Positions 25,300 through 36,550 of a stretch of 64,000 nt of DNA are shown in pieces (position 1 is the stretch's first letter; each line of letters opens with the position of its first letter). The DNA is taken from assembly GCA_037043015.1 (NCBI GenBank), contig CM073322.1, positions 30,623,864 through 30,687,863 of the forward strand. Reading direction: 5' to 3'. Under the pieces are notes generated by a model. That model saw only the letters and a program-made list of their open reading frames with translations, was not told the origin of the DNA and did no database searches. The stretch comes from Bryum argenteum (lineage: Eukaryota; Streptophyta; Bryopsida; Bryales; Bryaceae). Made by a program: the position numbers and the translations under genes.

Positions 25300-26030
25300 G
25301 GCGTGAGAATTTTTGTTTTTGAAATTTTTGTTTAGATATAACTAATAACCATAATGTATGATTGATCACCCTTATTAGTTGACTTGTTGTGAATGAGAGT
25401 TTCTGAATAAGAACGGTGGCTGTTGATGAGAAATCTCATATGATTCCAAGAAAAACATTGATTCTTAGCGCATATTGTATAGTTAAAAGATCCAAATCTA
25501 GTCTTCTCAACACTTCTACACAAGAATATGTAAAAACATGACATAATAGAAGATAGGGAAATTTTAGAATGGCACCTCTATTTGACATGCTCTCTATATT
25601 TGCCAAAAGCCATCCATCATGAGCATACTCTGTGAGCAACTCACAGCCTTTGAAAACGCCAATGCAAGCATCAAAAATTCATTGTGTCCATGGTTCCACC
25701 ACAAAGTTTCTTCACACTAAAAAAGTGGCATAAAAACATTGTGAGAATTGATCATTAGAAATGTGCACACTTAACTCCATAGTGAAACACCATATTTCAA
25801 AAAGTTGGGAAATTGTTAGTGTGAGGAATTGTATTGACTGAGGCAGCCAAGATCCTTATGATGTGTGCATTCTACCAAAACTCGTCATATCCTTTGGTTT
25901 ACATGCTTGGAATGCATCCCACTTACTCCTTCGCACAGGACTTATAGCATTACTTGATAGTTTTGGCTAATGCAGTATATCCAAAATCATGAACTAACTC
26001 CAAACCAAAAATATAAGAACTAGAGTACAT
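24654..26030. other. AT-rich intergenic DNA
   Basis: No gene seen. It contains the 32-nt T tract and, from about 25970, the left flank of a dispersed repeat also found near 34410. Confidence 0.5.
25265..25296 (+). repeat. Poly-T tract, 32 nt
   Basis: Thirty-two consecutive thymines. No retroposon body or target duplication is evident next to it, so it is reported as a simple repeat. Confidence 0.9.
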
Positions 26031-26463
26031 AACCTCAATTTTGTAAAAATGACGTTATTTGGGTAAAATGGCTCTTTTTGGGGTGCTTAAAATGAATAAA
26101 ATAATGTTCATTTGTGTCGAGTTTTGACATGAAAGGATAAATGCTTCTAACAAGCATTTCAAAAACAATAATGCTTTTGAACAGCCGTTCAAAAATATTG
26201 CCCTTTGACTATGTCCAAAGGTCAAAAACCATAAAAAATGTGTGATATTATGGAGATCTTGGTGCTATTACAAAAAGCATTTGATATTACGGAGTACACG
26301 TGTGATATCAATAAACATGCCATTTTGGGGGCATAATTACTTCTCAACTCCATTTCAAAAATATGCTTGTAAAATGACACGTTTTAGAATGCGAGCAAAA
26401 TGGCTCATAGGGGATATAGCAAAATGAAACATGGAATAACTCCATTTTAACGAAATTGACGTT
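26031..26463 (+). mobile_element. MITE family 1, copy 1
   Basis: About 433 bp with inverted ends related to AACCTCAATTCCGTT. Internal landmarks shared with the other copies are CTTTTTGGGGTGC, GAGTTTTGACAT and TTGCCCTTTGACT. The flanking DNA (CTAGAAACAAAGAACAAA and beyond) recurs near 34470 without this insertion, so an empty site exists in the same window. No coding capacity. Confidence 0.7.
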
Positions 26464-27962
26464 ATATCATCTAGAAACAAAGAACAAAGTAGTCCAAATC
26501 ATATAGAATATAAATTAAACTCAAGTCAAAGTTCTACTCATGATCCCCTTAATGTAAGGAGGGCTTCTTGTCTATCAAAAGAGTCAACTATATTTCTACT
26601 TTTAACACATGTCTTGGATTCTCATTTGGCAAAGGAATAACACAGATGAAGATTCTTGTTTACCCAAATGCTTCCAAAAGGTCAAAGCACTATCCAATTC
26701 GAAGGTTGATGTTGCTCCCATCCTACGTGCAAATAGGAGTGGCCAAATGTGTTCCACAAAAACACTGTTGAATATTAGTGACTCATAGAAGAGAGAGCTC
26801 AAGATATACCTCAGCACTTATATTACTCATAGGCACAATATAAAAGTTGTGGCCTATCGAGTCAAGTTCAATCAGTTGATTGTTGAAGGCCAACCCTCAA
26901 ACGAACTCGAATTGGACATCGTTGATGGCCCCTTGTTGTTCTCAACCGTCAGTTTGAGATTGTATTCCAAAGGCTTGTTACCAAAGGATGAGCAACGGAA
27001 CACGACAAGGACACAAGGTTGTACCTTGACCTCAAGCATGACTCAAGTTCAAGGTAAGCCACCATATTAAGGTCCACCTGCACAAGTAGATCCTTTCCTA
27101 CCTTGACAACATGCCAATAAAACCATCCTCTGCCACTGTAAAACTCCCTCTTCGACTCCCGGCTCCAATGAGATGTGTTTCAATTTTGTGAACATGATGA
27201 AAGTGCTCCGGTATACCATGCTTGGATCCTTTGTGGATGCATCCTAAAACTAGGCACTTAACCCTAGAACGTCGGAGGCCATAACCGTGGCCTGAACTTT
27301 GATATGTCTTACTCTGAATCCTCCATTTCGCCACTTTACCTGAAAGTAAAATATTTTATTTTATTTTTCGTAGATGTGATCACATGCTTTTCATATGCTG
27401 TAAAAATTTCAAATTTTTGTGGGAAGATTTGAAATTCAAGTGAATTTTCAAAGAAAAACCAAAAATAATTCATATCAAATACAAATCACTTTCAAAAAAT
27501 CTGAAATTTTCAGAATAAGGGGACATTGTAGTGAAGAATAGCATGGTGTAATCCATGGTTTCGTGTCATGCTGTATTTGAAAATTGAGAAAGAGACCCTA
27601 TAGGCATGTAAACTTAAGGTGTCAGTAAATCACTAGATATAAGGAATTTCTTGAAATTCTAACTTGGAGTAGAAACAAGACTTGGTAAGATTCATTTTAT
27701 GAATTGAGCTTGAACTCAAAAGAGATCATTTAGTTGCCTAAATTTGAGACTTAATAAAAGTAGGAAAAAGTTGCAGAAATGCACTTTGTGGTGATTTGTT
27801 TTTAACCATTCTTTCAACTTTCATACCACATGTGATCTTAGGAAATACCTTAAATGACCTCAAATGAATTCCATGATATGCTATTATCATTCATAACTCC
27901 AATTACAAAAATCATGAATGAAATTCATCCCGCAATAATAGGTTACAGTGAAAATGTTATGT
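26464..27962. other. Dispersed-repeat flank and AT-rich DNA
   Basis: 26464-26640 is the same repeat as 34470-34690. Between 26.85 and 27.35 kb, minus-strand stretches look protein-like in changing frames (for example GSFTVAEDGFIGMLSR near 27105) and may be remnants of the gene represented by the SIAH-like fragment. None can be assembled. Confidence 0.35.
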
Positions 27963-28241
27963 TCATCGGACATAAAATGGCCGCTCCAACGTTCCAGAGT
28001 TAAGTTGTCCATGCTCACATTCTTCTCGTGCATGTTCGTCTTTTGGAGTGATCTTCACCATCTCGGTACACCCTACTGAAGCGTGGACGCAAGGAGTCAA
28101 ATGAGTCTTTAGGATTTCCTCCACCACCAAATTCCGAATAAAAGCAAATGAAATTGCAAGACAATGTGGACAAGCACATAGTGCATGACAATTTCCGCAC
28201 TCATTCAAACACCATTCCCATTTAAATTCCAAGTACATCAA
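27963..28241 (-). pseudogene. SIAH/SINA-like zinc-finger E3 ligase fragment
   Basis: A 92-codon frame has cysteine/histidine spacing reminiscent of a RING end (CGNCHALCACPHC). It is followed by FIRNLVVEEIL and PCVHASVGCTEMVK, then DEHAREECEHG, the order seen in SIAH-type RING plus SIAH zinc-finger proteins. The RING is incomplete (few of the eight ligands are visible) and no substrate-binding domain follows, so this is a fragment or a single exon. SIAH-type proteins ubiquitinate target proteins. Family assignment is tentative. Confidence 0.45.
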
Positions 28242-28433
28242 GGAGTGAAAAGAATGTAAAACAAGATAGGTGGAAATAGCTCAGTTGAAGATGTGACAAA
28301 ACGACATTGCAAGCAACACATGACACTCCAACCAATTTAGTCCACCATGCTTTCTACCATATTTTTAGAGGAAGAGGAGAAATATCTTGTAGATAGGCCC
28401 AGAGAGGAATTTACAACAAAGAAGATGTTCAAT

Positions 28434-29154
28434 TGAATCATCCTCCATCGTGTACTTTCACTTCGTGTTGATCTCTTGGAAATAACTACAGAATCAAATA
28501 TATGTAAACTCTCAATAATTCAGAGGTAAAAATGTAAAAAAAAAACAAAAATGAAAAGAACTCCATGCAATTGAGACTTGAAACTTGTTTTATAATAAAG
28601 CAAGATAAATTGGAAAGAGAGTCTCTGGTTATGGCTCCCATCAAGATTGCGCATGAATTGAAGATAAAGAAGCCATGTTGAGTGCAGTCAAGCAAGATAT
28701 GATGGCTCAACAAGAGACTCTTTTAAGTAAAGTAAGGCTCTTCATATTCAAAAAGTGTTCATAAGCAATAGAAATTCCTTCACCATATATCAAGTGAATC
28801 ATCCTTCATCGTGTACTTTCACTTCGTGTTGATCTCTTGGAAATAACTACAGAATCAAATATATGTAAACTCTCAATAATTCAGAGGTAAAAATGTTAAA
28901 AAAAAAACAAAAATGAAAAGAACTCCGTGCAATTGAGACTTGAAACTTGTTTTATAATAAAGCAAGATAAATTGGAAAGAGAGTCTCTGGTTATGGCTCC
29001 CATCAAGATTGCGCATGAATTGAAGATAAAGAAGCCATGTTGAGTGCAGTCAAGCAAGATATGATGGCTCAACAAGAGACTCTTTTGAGCAAAGTAAGGC
29101 TCTTCATATTCAAAAAGTGTTCATAAGCAATAGAAATTCCTTCACCATATATCA
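28434..29154. repeat. 361-bp tandem duplication
   Basis: 28434-28794 and 28795-29154 are direct copies with a 361-bp period that differ at only a handful of positions (for example CCTCC/CCTTC and one poly-A length change). No open frame is conserved. The duplication is recent. Confidence 0.9.
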
Positions 29155-30099
29155 TTGTGTCCTTGATTGTCGTTTCGTAGAGTAATTGGAGGCTTGTTTG
29201 TATTCATGAAGGTGATGAGGGAGCTATCTAGGGAGCTCGCTTCGCAAGTCAGTGCGGAAGAAGTATTGGCTGCGGTGAATAATGCAGAGCTTTCTTGTAA
29301 GAAAGGGATGGTGTATTTGTGTATATTTGGAAGGGCTAGCAAGAGGTCGACTAAAAGCACTTTCCCTCTCCACAAATTCAAAACATAGTGACCCTTCACA
29401 CTAATAGAGTTGCTTCTTTCATGTGACTATTTGTGCAGGAATTTGTTGACGTTTACATAGCTTAGTAATGCTTGCACATCTCAACGCTCTAGGCTCCTTC
29501 ATGAACAATTTGTGAAGCTTTAAACTCTTTCGCTCACAAGATATAAAAGTGTCCTTTTTAACTAGCGATTTCCCGCAATAAAACAATAATTTTTCAACAA
29601 TAAGAATGGCAGATGAAAAAACTCAACCTCTTAGCAACAATGAGATATGCCAAGCGCTCTAACCTCCTAGCTTCACTTGCACCTTCCTCTAAACAGAGAT
29701 TGCAAAAAGCTCCCATCTCATGTCAAATGCAAAATGCTTCCTTTATTCTACCACCCGGTACAAAGCTCACTTTTCCAATCGCTACTTACAATAAGGAACA
29801 CAACACAATATTAGAATTTCAACAAAAAGCTTGTATTTCCAATCTTGAATCTGTAAGTCTGTAATCTATAATTTGGCTCCTCAAATCTCTTGTGAAACAC
29901 AGATGGACTATTGACCCACTGCAAGAAATTCACCTCCCGCTACATGGCTGTTCGTGCAACCACTTCCCGTTACAGAGCCGTTCGTGCAACTAGTTCGCAT
30001 TAGTTAGCCACCCGCTATAGTTATCTTTAACCCTAGTCTTCGATCCCATACTGCAAACTTCTTCCAGACCACAAGGATGCATTACTCAAGATTCACTAA
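29155..30099. other. Intergenic DNA with one exon-like segment
   Basis: At 29205-29299 on the plus strand the frame MKVMRELSRELASQVSAEEV continues to ELS and a GTAAGA donor, so it could be a first exon. No partner exon can be joined with confidence. The remainder is AT-rich with no recognisable gene. Confidence 0.35.
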
Positions 30100-30260
30100 A
30101 ACACGTAATTCGTTATAATGGGAATATTCAAATTATCAAATCGATGACAAATGAGCTTAAGTTGAGTCAAATGAACTTTGTGGGTACATTTAGATCGACT
30201 TGAGCTAAACGCCCATTTCTCAAAATCAATGAATGTTACCATTACAACGAATTACGTGTT
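30100..30260 (-). mobile_element. MITE family 2, copy 1
   Basis: 161 bp with near-perfect 18-nt inverted ends AACACGTAATTCGTTATA, flanked by CTAA on both sides (30096-30099 and 30261-30264), suggesting a 4-bp target duplication. Internally it is the inverse of 31315-31475, with landmarks such as TCGATTTGATAATTTGAA. Confidence 0.8.
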
Positions 30261-30779
30261 CTAATAGTAGAATACGTATCATTACTTTAACCAAACTTCA
30301 AACTTGTAAGGGTTATTTATAAAAACCTATGGTCCTTCAAACTTTTCAAGTGGATTTATAAAATCAAACCTACTATTTGCATATCCACATGAGCCCAACA
30401 AGCTTATCAAAGAATCTGGGCAATAATTTTCATTTCAATTGATCTCACTCCAATTTTCTCACCTTCAAAACTCAACCTTGAAGACTTTTTGGATTTCGAA
30501 AGGGGATTTTTCCTAAGGTCCTTCAATACTCTATCATTCATTGTTATGGTAATAGTTACATTCAATGTTTTAAAAAAATGAATTCATTTTACCTAACATC
30601 AATTTCTATCATAAATGGTTCATTCCAAACTCCTTTAAGCATCTCACGGCAATTACCTGTGCCTCAACGTCAAGAAAGAGTATTTACTTGCCATTGTCAA
30701 TGCTCAAAGGCATACTAGGCCAAACCTTCTGAGTTCAAAAGTATGTTCAAAAGTATGTTCACTTTTCTTAAATCAATGG

Positions 30780-31640
30780 TTCTAATTTTATGATCAAGTT
30801 GAAAACGCTGCTTATTTTCTTGAGAACATTGCTCAAGCAAGCTCCAAAACGTTAATATACTAATCAACATTTACACAAAAGCAACGTTTGTAACAAATCA
30901 AACCCCTCTCTTTTCTAGTAATGCATGTGAAAGATTTTATATAAATTAAAGGTGCCTATTTTCGCCCCTTTCTGCTCAATACAATCCATGCTCAATGGAA
31001 GAATATCAATAACTTCTACAAAAACACAAAGTGCGACCATTTGCTTTTTGGAAAAGTACAAATTTCAACCCAATGACATTATACATTACATTCTAGAAAG
31101 GCCACATTCTTCTTGAATTGCAAACCACCAAGTCTGACCGATGGATATCCTGGAATGAATTTTTGTGAATATATTCCATCTTTGCAATAAAGATTGTATC
31201 AATTTATATAGCCCATCACTTCAATGCTCGCACTTAAATTGACTATAACCCTATTGTATTATTGCTTATAATATCCCCAACTCAACTAATGTTGGGGCTC
31301 TTGTTTGTGCAAAAAACACGTAATTCATTATATTGGTAACATTCACTGATTTTGAGAAATGGGCGTTTAGCCCGGGTCGAGCTAAGTGTACCCAGAGGGT
31401 ACATCTGACTCAACTCAAGCTCAATTGTCATCGATTTGATAATTTGAAAATTCCTGTTATAACGAATTACGTGTTAAAAGCATTAGATGGAGGTAGCTAG
31501 TAACTCTAGAGCTTCCGAAGTATGTGGTGTCCACCACAAGGCTACATTCCGGGCGATGCCTATTGGACCCCAAGGCTACATTCTAGGCGGTGCCTCGATA
31601 ATCGGAGTCCTATTTTCAATAGACTACGTAGAGTGCTGAA
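30780..31640. repeat. Dispersed repeat, partner of 41095-41770
   Basis: It shares long blocks with 41095-41770, for example TTATTTTCTTGAGAAC, GCAATAAAGATTGTATCAAT and GGAGGTAGCTAGTAAC. The differences are substitutions and the family 2 MITE at 31315-31475, absent from the partner. The left part is half of a CACTA-like foldback element. No coding content. Confidence 0.75.
31315..31475 (+). mobile_element. MITE family 2, copy 2, with empty site
   Basis: 161 bp, same length and ends as the copy at 30100-30260. AAAA flanks both sides, and the partner repeat has a single AAAA at 41617-41620 with nothing inserted. This directly demonstrates insertion with a 4-bp target duplication. Confidence 0.85.
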
Positions 31641-31680
31641 TTTTAGCCTAAATCCATTTCTTTACTCGTCTGTGTTTCAG

Positions 31681-32469
31681 CCTGAACCGGCAAGGAGAAT
31701 GTTATAGACATGCGATGGTTTGTGGAGCAGGCATTGGTGTATTTTTGATGTTGCGGGTAAGTTCCCCTATGTGTTGATTCGACAGTTCTATACCATTTTG
31801 TACTTCGGATCCTGTATCATGAGTCCGAGTACTTACATACGAGCAATGTCTACCACTCAATAAATTGCTTCTGCCACTATAGGCAGATCAGTAGATCTGA
31901 GAAGCACTTGCCCTGAAAGTTGTGCTCTTCTTACAGAGGACCAATATTCTTCTGCAACGTTGCGAGCGACAAGCCATGTGGCCATCACCATATCTAGATG
32001 CATTCGGAGAAGAGGTAAGTCCTTTGAAGAGATTTCTAATTCATGAAGTACATGCAATACGGTGATATCAGGTTCGAGAGTCCCTGCCAATCTTCTTCAA
32101 CTTGTTCGCACTTGTAATCGTGATTGTTTGCTTGTGCGACAACTTTGAAACAGGATATCGAATTGCGGAGAGGAAAGCCTCTATATCTGAGTCACGAACG
32201 ATATTCAGCTCTAACTGCTATGGTAAGCTAGTGTGTGGGACTTCTGCATTGCTTCGATAAGAGTTGATTTAACTTGAGAAAATACCCTCTCCGTATTATG
32301 GCTATCATATAGCAGTACAGAATAAGAACACTTTCGTGTCTTTCCCATGATTACTTAGTGTTGAAGAACAGTCTAGCTGAGTAGTTGAATACTTCTGCAG
32401 GTGGCAGCTCATGGACTAGATTACAGCTCCCCAGTATTGTCCCACACTACTCGTGACACTCCGTATTAA
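31681..32469 (+). CDS. Small conserved-looking membrane protein, 5' end missing
   Basis: Four exons splice in phase: 31681-31756, 31937-32014, 32154-32222 and 32401-32469 (stop TAA). The first ends in a short hydrophobic segment (GAGIGVFLMLR), a probable membrane helix. It is followed by RTNILLQRCERQAMWPSPYL and DAFGEE, then DIELRRGKPLYLSHERYSAL. The last exon adds 22 residues. All splice sites are canonical and the composition is clearly coding. No start codon or first exon is found. Immediately upstream is the dispersed repeat of 30780-31640, so the 5' exon lies beyond the repeat or was lost. I do not recognise the family with certainty. Confidence 0.5.
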
Positions 32470-33643
32470 GTGCAACACTTAAGGAGCTCTGGCACTTCTC
32501 TGCCTCGCCAGAATGATCACTAAACCGAGGTATGGTGCTGACAATTTACCGGCTTGATGACTATAATGTCATTTCCAAATCTAGTGGGTACCATATCACA
32601 TTTGCTTTTCATGCCAGCTCTCGTTGTCGTTCGATTTGCTTTTGCCTTGACATGCTTCAGTTTTATGGACCTACATTGCACTTTCTTAGAATCAACTTGT
32701 GAAGCTCGTCTTTGAGCTCATTGCAATGTCAAAAGTGCATTTCGTTGTCATAAGGTTCCAGTCAAGCACTAGACAGAAATCAGTGAATCTGCAGTAGTTA
32801 GATTTTCTGTACAAATGCTTTCATACCAACCGTGGATTGCTATGTTGGTTACCATGATTGGTGCGTCGAAGTCGAATTGGTATCTCGTTGATTCTCGCTT
32901 TAGTAACGAGGTTGTCTATATGCAATTGCAGGTCTCTTTATGGCGTCCCGATCCCGGAGTGCAATCCACTCTCCAACGCAAACACGGTGGAAATTGCATC
33001 AGTACGCGTAAAAGTAGAGACGTAGCGTAGTCAAGCATTGAAGGTGCATAATTATGTACTTTCAGTGTGGGAAGCATTCGATTGGAGTGCTTACTCTAAA
33101 CTTCAGGAGATTCTCCCCCGATTTCTGCCAACATACAAATGTGGCACGCATCAGAGGGTACTACAGGGCTTACACAGACAGTGATTGAACAGGGGGGGAG
33201 ATGGAGGACGTCTCACCCATGCAGCTTATATGCTGCCTATGTATATTATCAACATAGCGTTTGCAACCCATTGATTTGGGTACCACTCACTGACTTGCTA
33301 CGACCTCATGGACGCGGCGAGTGCTTGGTTCTTAACTTTACCCACCGTCTTAGATATCTGCTACGAGGACGGCCACTGGTTAATCGCCAGTCAGATGAGT
33401 TCCACCTTCAGTTTACGAACTTGGTCGAGCGTGTCTTATGGGCCTGTTCCACCATCACCAAACAGCTTTAATCGGGCTGTCACGCTATCTGATATCTCTT
33501 CTCGCCTTCGTCTATCTGCAGCAAAAAAGTTCCACATTTCGGCTCAGAACTGAATAAATAGGTGCCGTACGAAGGTCGCAAACACAAATCTTGATCATGG
33601 GTTTCCTACATTCATGCAACGGCTGTTTACGAGAGAGGTATGA
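32470..33643. other. Intergenic DNA, balanced composition
   Basis: Less AT-rich than its surroundings. A splice-bounded stretch at 32930-33012 (MASRSRSAIHSPTQTRWKLH) looks exon-like but has no partner. Frames at 33139-33553 are unrecognised. Confidence 0.35.
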
Positions 33644-34007
33644 TCAGTGGAAGAGGAGGATGCAGAACTTCTTAGCAATCTCTTGAGGGACTGTAAGATG
33701 CTGGTCTTTCCTAAAAAAGACCAGTAGCCTCTTCCTGCAGTTCAAAACCAACAGCGTGGATCAAGCTTCTGATCCAAAACCTCCCATGACGTACACCTAA
33801 TCAATCTCTCAATCTTAACTTTCTAAGAACGTGTGTACAAAACGCAATAAGGTGAAGATGAAATTGACACCTGTCCATTTTATGTAAATTGAAAGCACTC
33901 ACATAAATGTACTCCTTCTCCGTGGGTGGTCCTGGGCATGTGCGACACGATCTCATAAGCGACCGGTAGAACGGTAATGCTCTCGTAATCAATGCTGCTT
34001 CCGCCAT
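33644..34007 (-). CDS. Small LYR-motif-like protein
   Basis: Three exons close in phase into 73 residues: 34007-33903, 33822-33797 and 33734-33644. Exon 1 encodes MAEAALITRALPFYRSLMRS, resembling the N-terminal helix of LYR-motif proteins ((L/F)YR-x-L(M/L)R). The rest is basic and helical (KVKIERLIRKRLLVFFRKDQ, PQEIAKK). LYR proteins are small mitochondrial factors for Fe-S cluster transfer and respiratory-complex assembly. The match is to the first motif only and the length is at the short end, so a different small helical protein, or wrong 3' exons, remain possible. Confidence 0.4.
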
Positions 34008-34684
34008 TCGGCTTGAATCACACTACCTGAAAAAGTAGAAGAAACGACACATGAAAATCTCGCTATCACTAGACACCGTGAAATGAGAGGAGAGCTCGAC
34101 CTGCTTACAACTCTGCCCGGGATCCCGTCTCAAACCATCATATATTCAGGGCACTCGAATCGGTTGTGCAAATTACAAACTACGGGCATGAATGCTGTTA
34201 AAGCTTATCCTTGGTTGGGTTTTGCTCCCAATCTTGGACCTTTTCCAATATATCAAAATATGGTGGTGTCAAACTTTACCTCAACATCCATCCCTACAAG
34301 GCAGGTGAGAGATCGATTCGACAGTAATCATGTCTGGAATGCACTGCACACTCTCACACTCTCCTTTGCAGAGCAGTTATAGCACTACCTACCTCGTAGT
34401 TCAGCTAAGGTAAGTATATCCAACATCATCAACTAACTCTAAAGCAAAAATATGAGAACCAGAGTATACCATCTAGAAACAAAGAACAAAACTAGTCAAA
34501 ATCATGTAGAAAATAAATTAAACTAACATCTAGAAACAAAGAACAAAAGTAGTCAAACTCATGTAGAAAATAAATGAAACTAACGTCAAAGTTCTACTTA
34601 TGATTCGCTTAATCTAAGCAAGGCTTCTTGTCTATCAAAAGAATTAACTATATTTCCACTTTTATCACATGTCTTGGATTCTTA
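34008..34684. other. Intergenic DNA with dispersed repeat
   Basis: 34410-34684 is homologous to the two flanks of the MITE at 26031-26463 and contains a local duplication of CATCTAGAAACAAAGAACAA (34470 and 34528). No gene seen. Confidence 0.5.
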
Positions 34685-34688
34685 TTTG

Positions 34689-35162
34689 AACCTCAATTCC
34701 GTTAAAATGGCGCTTTTTGGGGTGCGTAAAAAAAAAAAAAACATAAGTTTTTGTGGAGTTTTGATATAAAAGGGTAAATATTTCAAAATGCATTTCAAAA
34801 TCAAAAATGTTTTTGAACGGCTGTTCAAGAATCTTTACGTTTCAGTGAAATATATTAATGAACCGTAGTTCAAAAATCTTTATATTTTTGAACAACCGTT
34901 AAGAAATATTGCCCTTTGACTGTGTCCAAAAGTCAAAACCATAAAAATGTGTGACATTATGGAAAATTTGGTGATATTATAGAAATCATTTGATATTACG
35001 GAGCACGTGTGTGATATTAATAAACATCCCATTTTGCAGGCATAAAGACTTCTCAACTTCAGTTCAAAGTAACCCTTGTAAAATGGCACGTTTAAGAACG
35101 CGAGCAAAAGGGATTTGGCAAAATGGCACAAAAAATACCGCCATTTAAACGGAATTGAGGTT
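34689..35162 (+). mobile_element. MITE family 1, copy 2
   Basis: 474 bp with good inverted ends (AACCTCAATTCCGTT and its complement) and TTTG on both sides (34685-34688 and 35163-35166), a probable 4-bp target duplication. The corresponding position near 26632 lacks it. Internal landmarks match 26031-26463. Confidence 0.8.
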
Positions 35163-35166
35163 TTTG

Positions 35167-36364
35167 GTAGAAAAATAAGGTACAAGAAGAAGATTCATGT
35201 CTACCCAAATACTGGATGGTCATGTATGAAAACCTCCATGTTTTTCTCTAATTCAAAATGTAAGCTTTGTGGTTACGTCCTCATTGGTCTTAATCGATAC
35301 TTGCTATGTATTTCAGTTTTATTCTTGTTGAGATAAATATGTTAACTATAATGAATATGAGGATAAAACATGACCCCCTTAAGATTAGTGGGCAAAGACA
35401 CTAGTGAAATACATTGCTTTTATAGCATGTCAACCATAGCTTTTCTAGATTCTATTACTCATGATGAAGTTATGGTTAATGTCATTAAGGACAATCTCAA
35501 TTGTAGTAAACACCCATTTCTACTAATGAGTTGTAAGATTGTATTGCTTGCAATGTATTTGATTGAAATATGGAAGTATTGAGGCAAGGTGGTTTTATAA
35601 TTCATTCTCAAAGTGGCCTCATTACAAGGAGACTTTCAAATGGCCTAAGTCTCTATTATTATGGCAAGTCAATTCTGTCCAACAATACCATTAGTATCAA
35701 GACACCCAAGGTATGCAAATATACTAAAAACCAAAAAAATACTGATGTACCAAACTTTATATGAATCAATATTCTTGAAATTGTAAAAGATGCTAAACCT
35801 TCTCAAATAAACTTCAAATCAAAATAGAATCAATAATATCGTTAAAATCAAGCAAAGTGCAATGATGCACTACTACATTTTATGTGTAACATGACAATAC
35901 ACTCTAATAATGAGACAATATATTGTTTTAAAGAAGAAGTACATGGTTACGTGTACATGGCCATGATGTGATGTACTCATTAATTTGCAAGGCGGCAAAA
36001 CTTGCAAGATGTCAATTTCTTGCGGTAGGGGGCTAATGATAGCTTTGCCCACTATCCCACCCAAGCTAACTTGGGCTTCACGCGCTTAGCCAGAGGTTAC
36101 CAAAACTTTGCCCGGGCTTCACAATCACCAAACACGCCAAGAGTAAGCATCACACAACCAAACTCGCAGCACAATGGTGAGTTGCTTCAACACTTTGATC
36201 ATATGAGGTCATGCAAATCATGTGCTTGTATTCTTCGAGTGATCAATTTTTGTGATGTTGCTCTTGTTTGAATAAGTTTCGTGATGCATTTGCATTTGCG
36301 GTGAGAATGAGCTCTTCAATGTTGTTTCGGATGGATTATATAGGAGCCTCAGCAGTTAACAATT
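35167..36364. other. AT-rich intergenic DNA
   Basis: No recognisable gene; frames up to 79 codons only. Confidence 0.5.
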
Positions 36365-36369
36365 GTGAA

Positions 36370-36550
36370 GGTGTCGGCATGTTTTCACCTGACCGGGGTA
36401 GCCGCGGCAAGGGTGTTGGGTGTCTCACTGGAGACACTGAAGAGGGCTTGTCGACACTTTGGATTGAGGCGCTGGCTTGCACGAGAGGTAGACCACATCC
36501 TTCGTGAAATTCTTGCCGTCAAAACATTGGAAGTGATTGTAGATAAATAA
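36370..36550 (+). pseudogene. RWP-RK domain fragment 1
   Basis: A plus-strand frame reads CFHLTGVAAARVLGVSLETL and continues KRACRHFGLRRWLAREVDHI. This matches the RWP-RK DNA-binding domain (F-hydrophobic, AA..LGVS.T.LK..CR..G..RW), although the eponymous RWPxRK has become RWLARE. It ends after a basic tail (VDK, stop at 36550). The upstream GAAG may be a splice acceptor. No start or other exon is visible. RWP-RK proteins are plant transcription factors for nitrogen response and gametophyte or egg-cell identity. Probably a decayed copy or an isolated exon. Confidence 0.6.
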
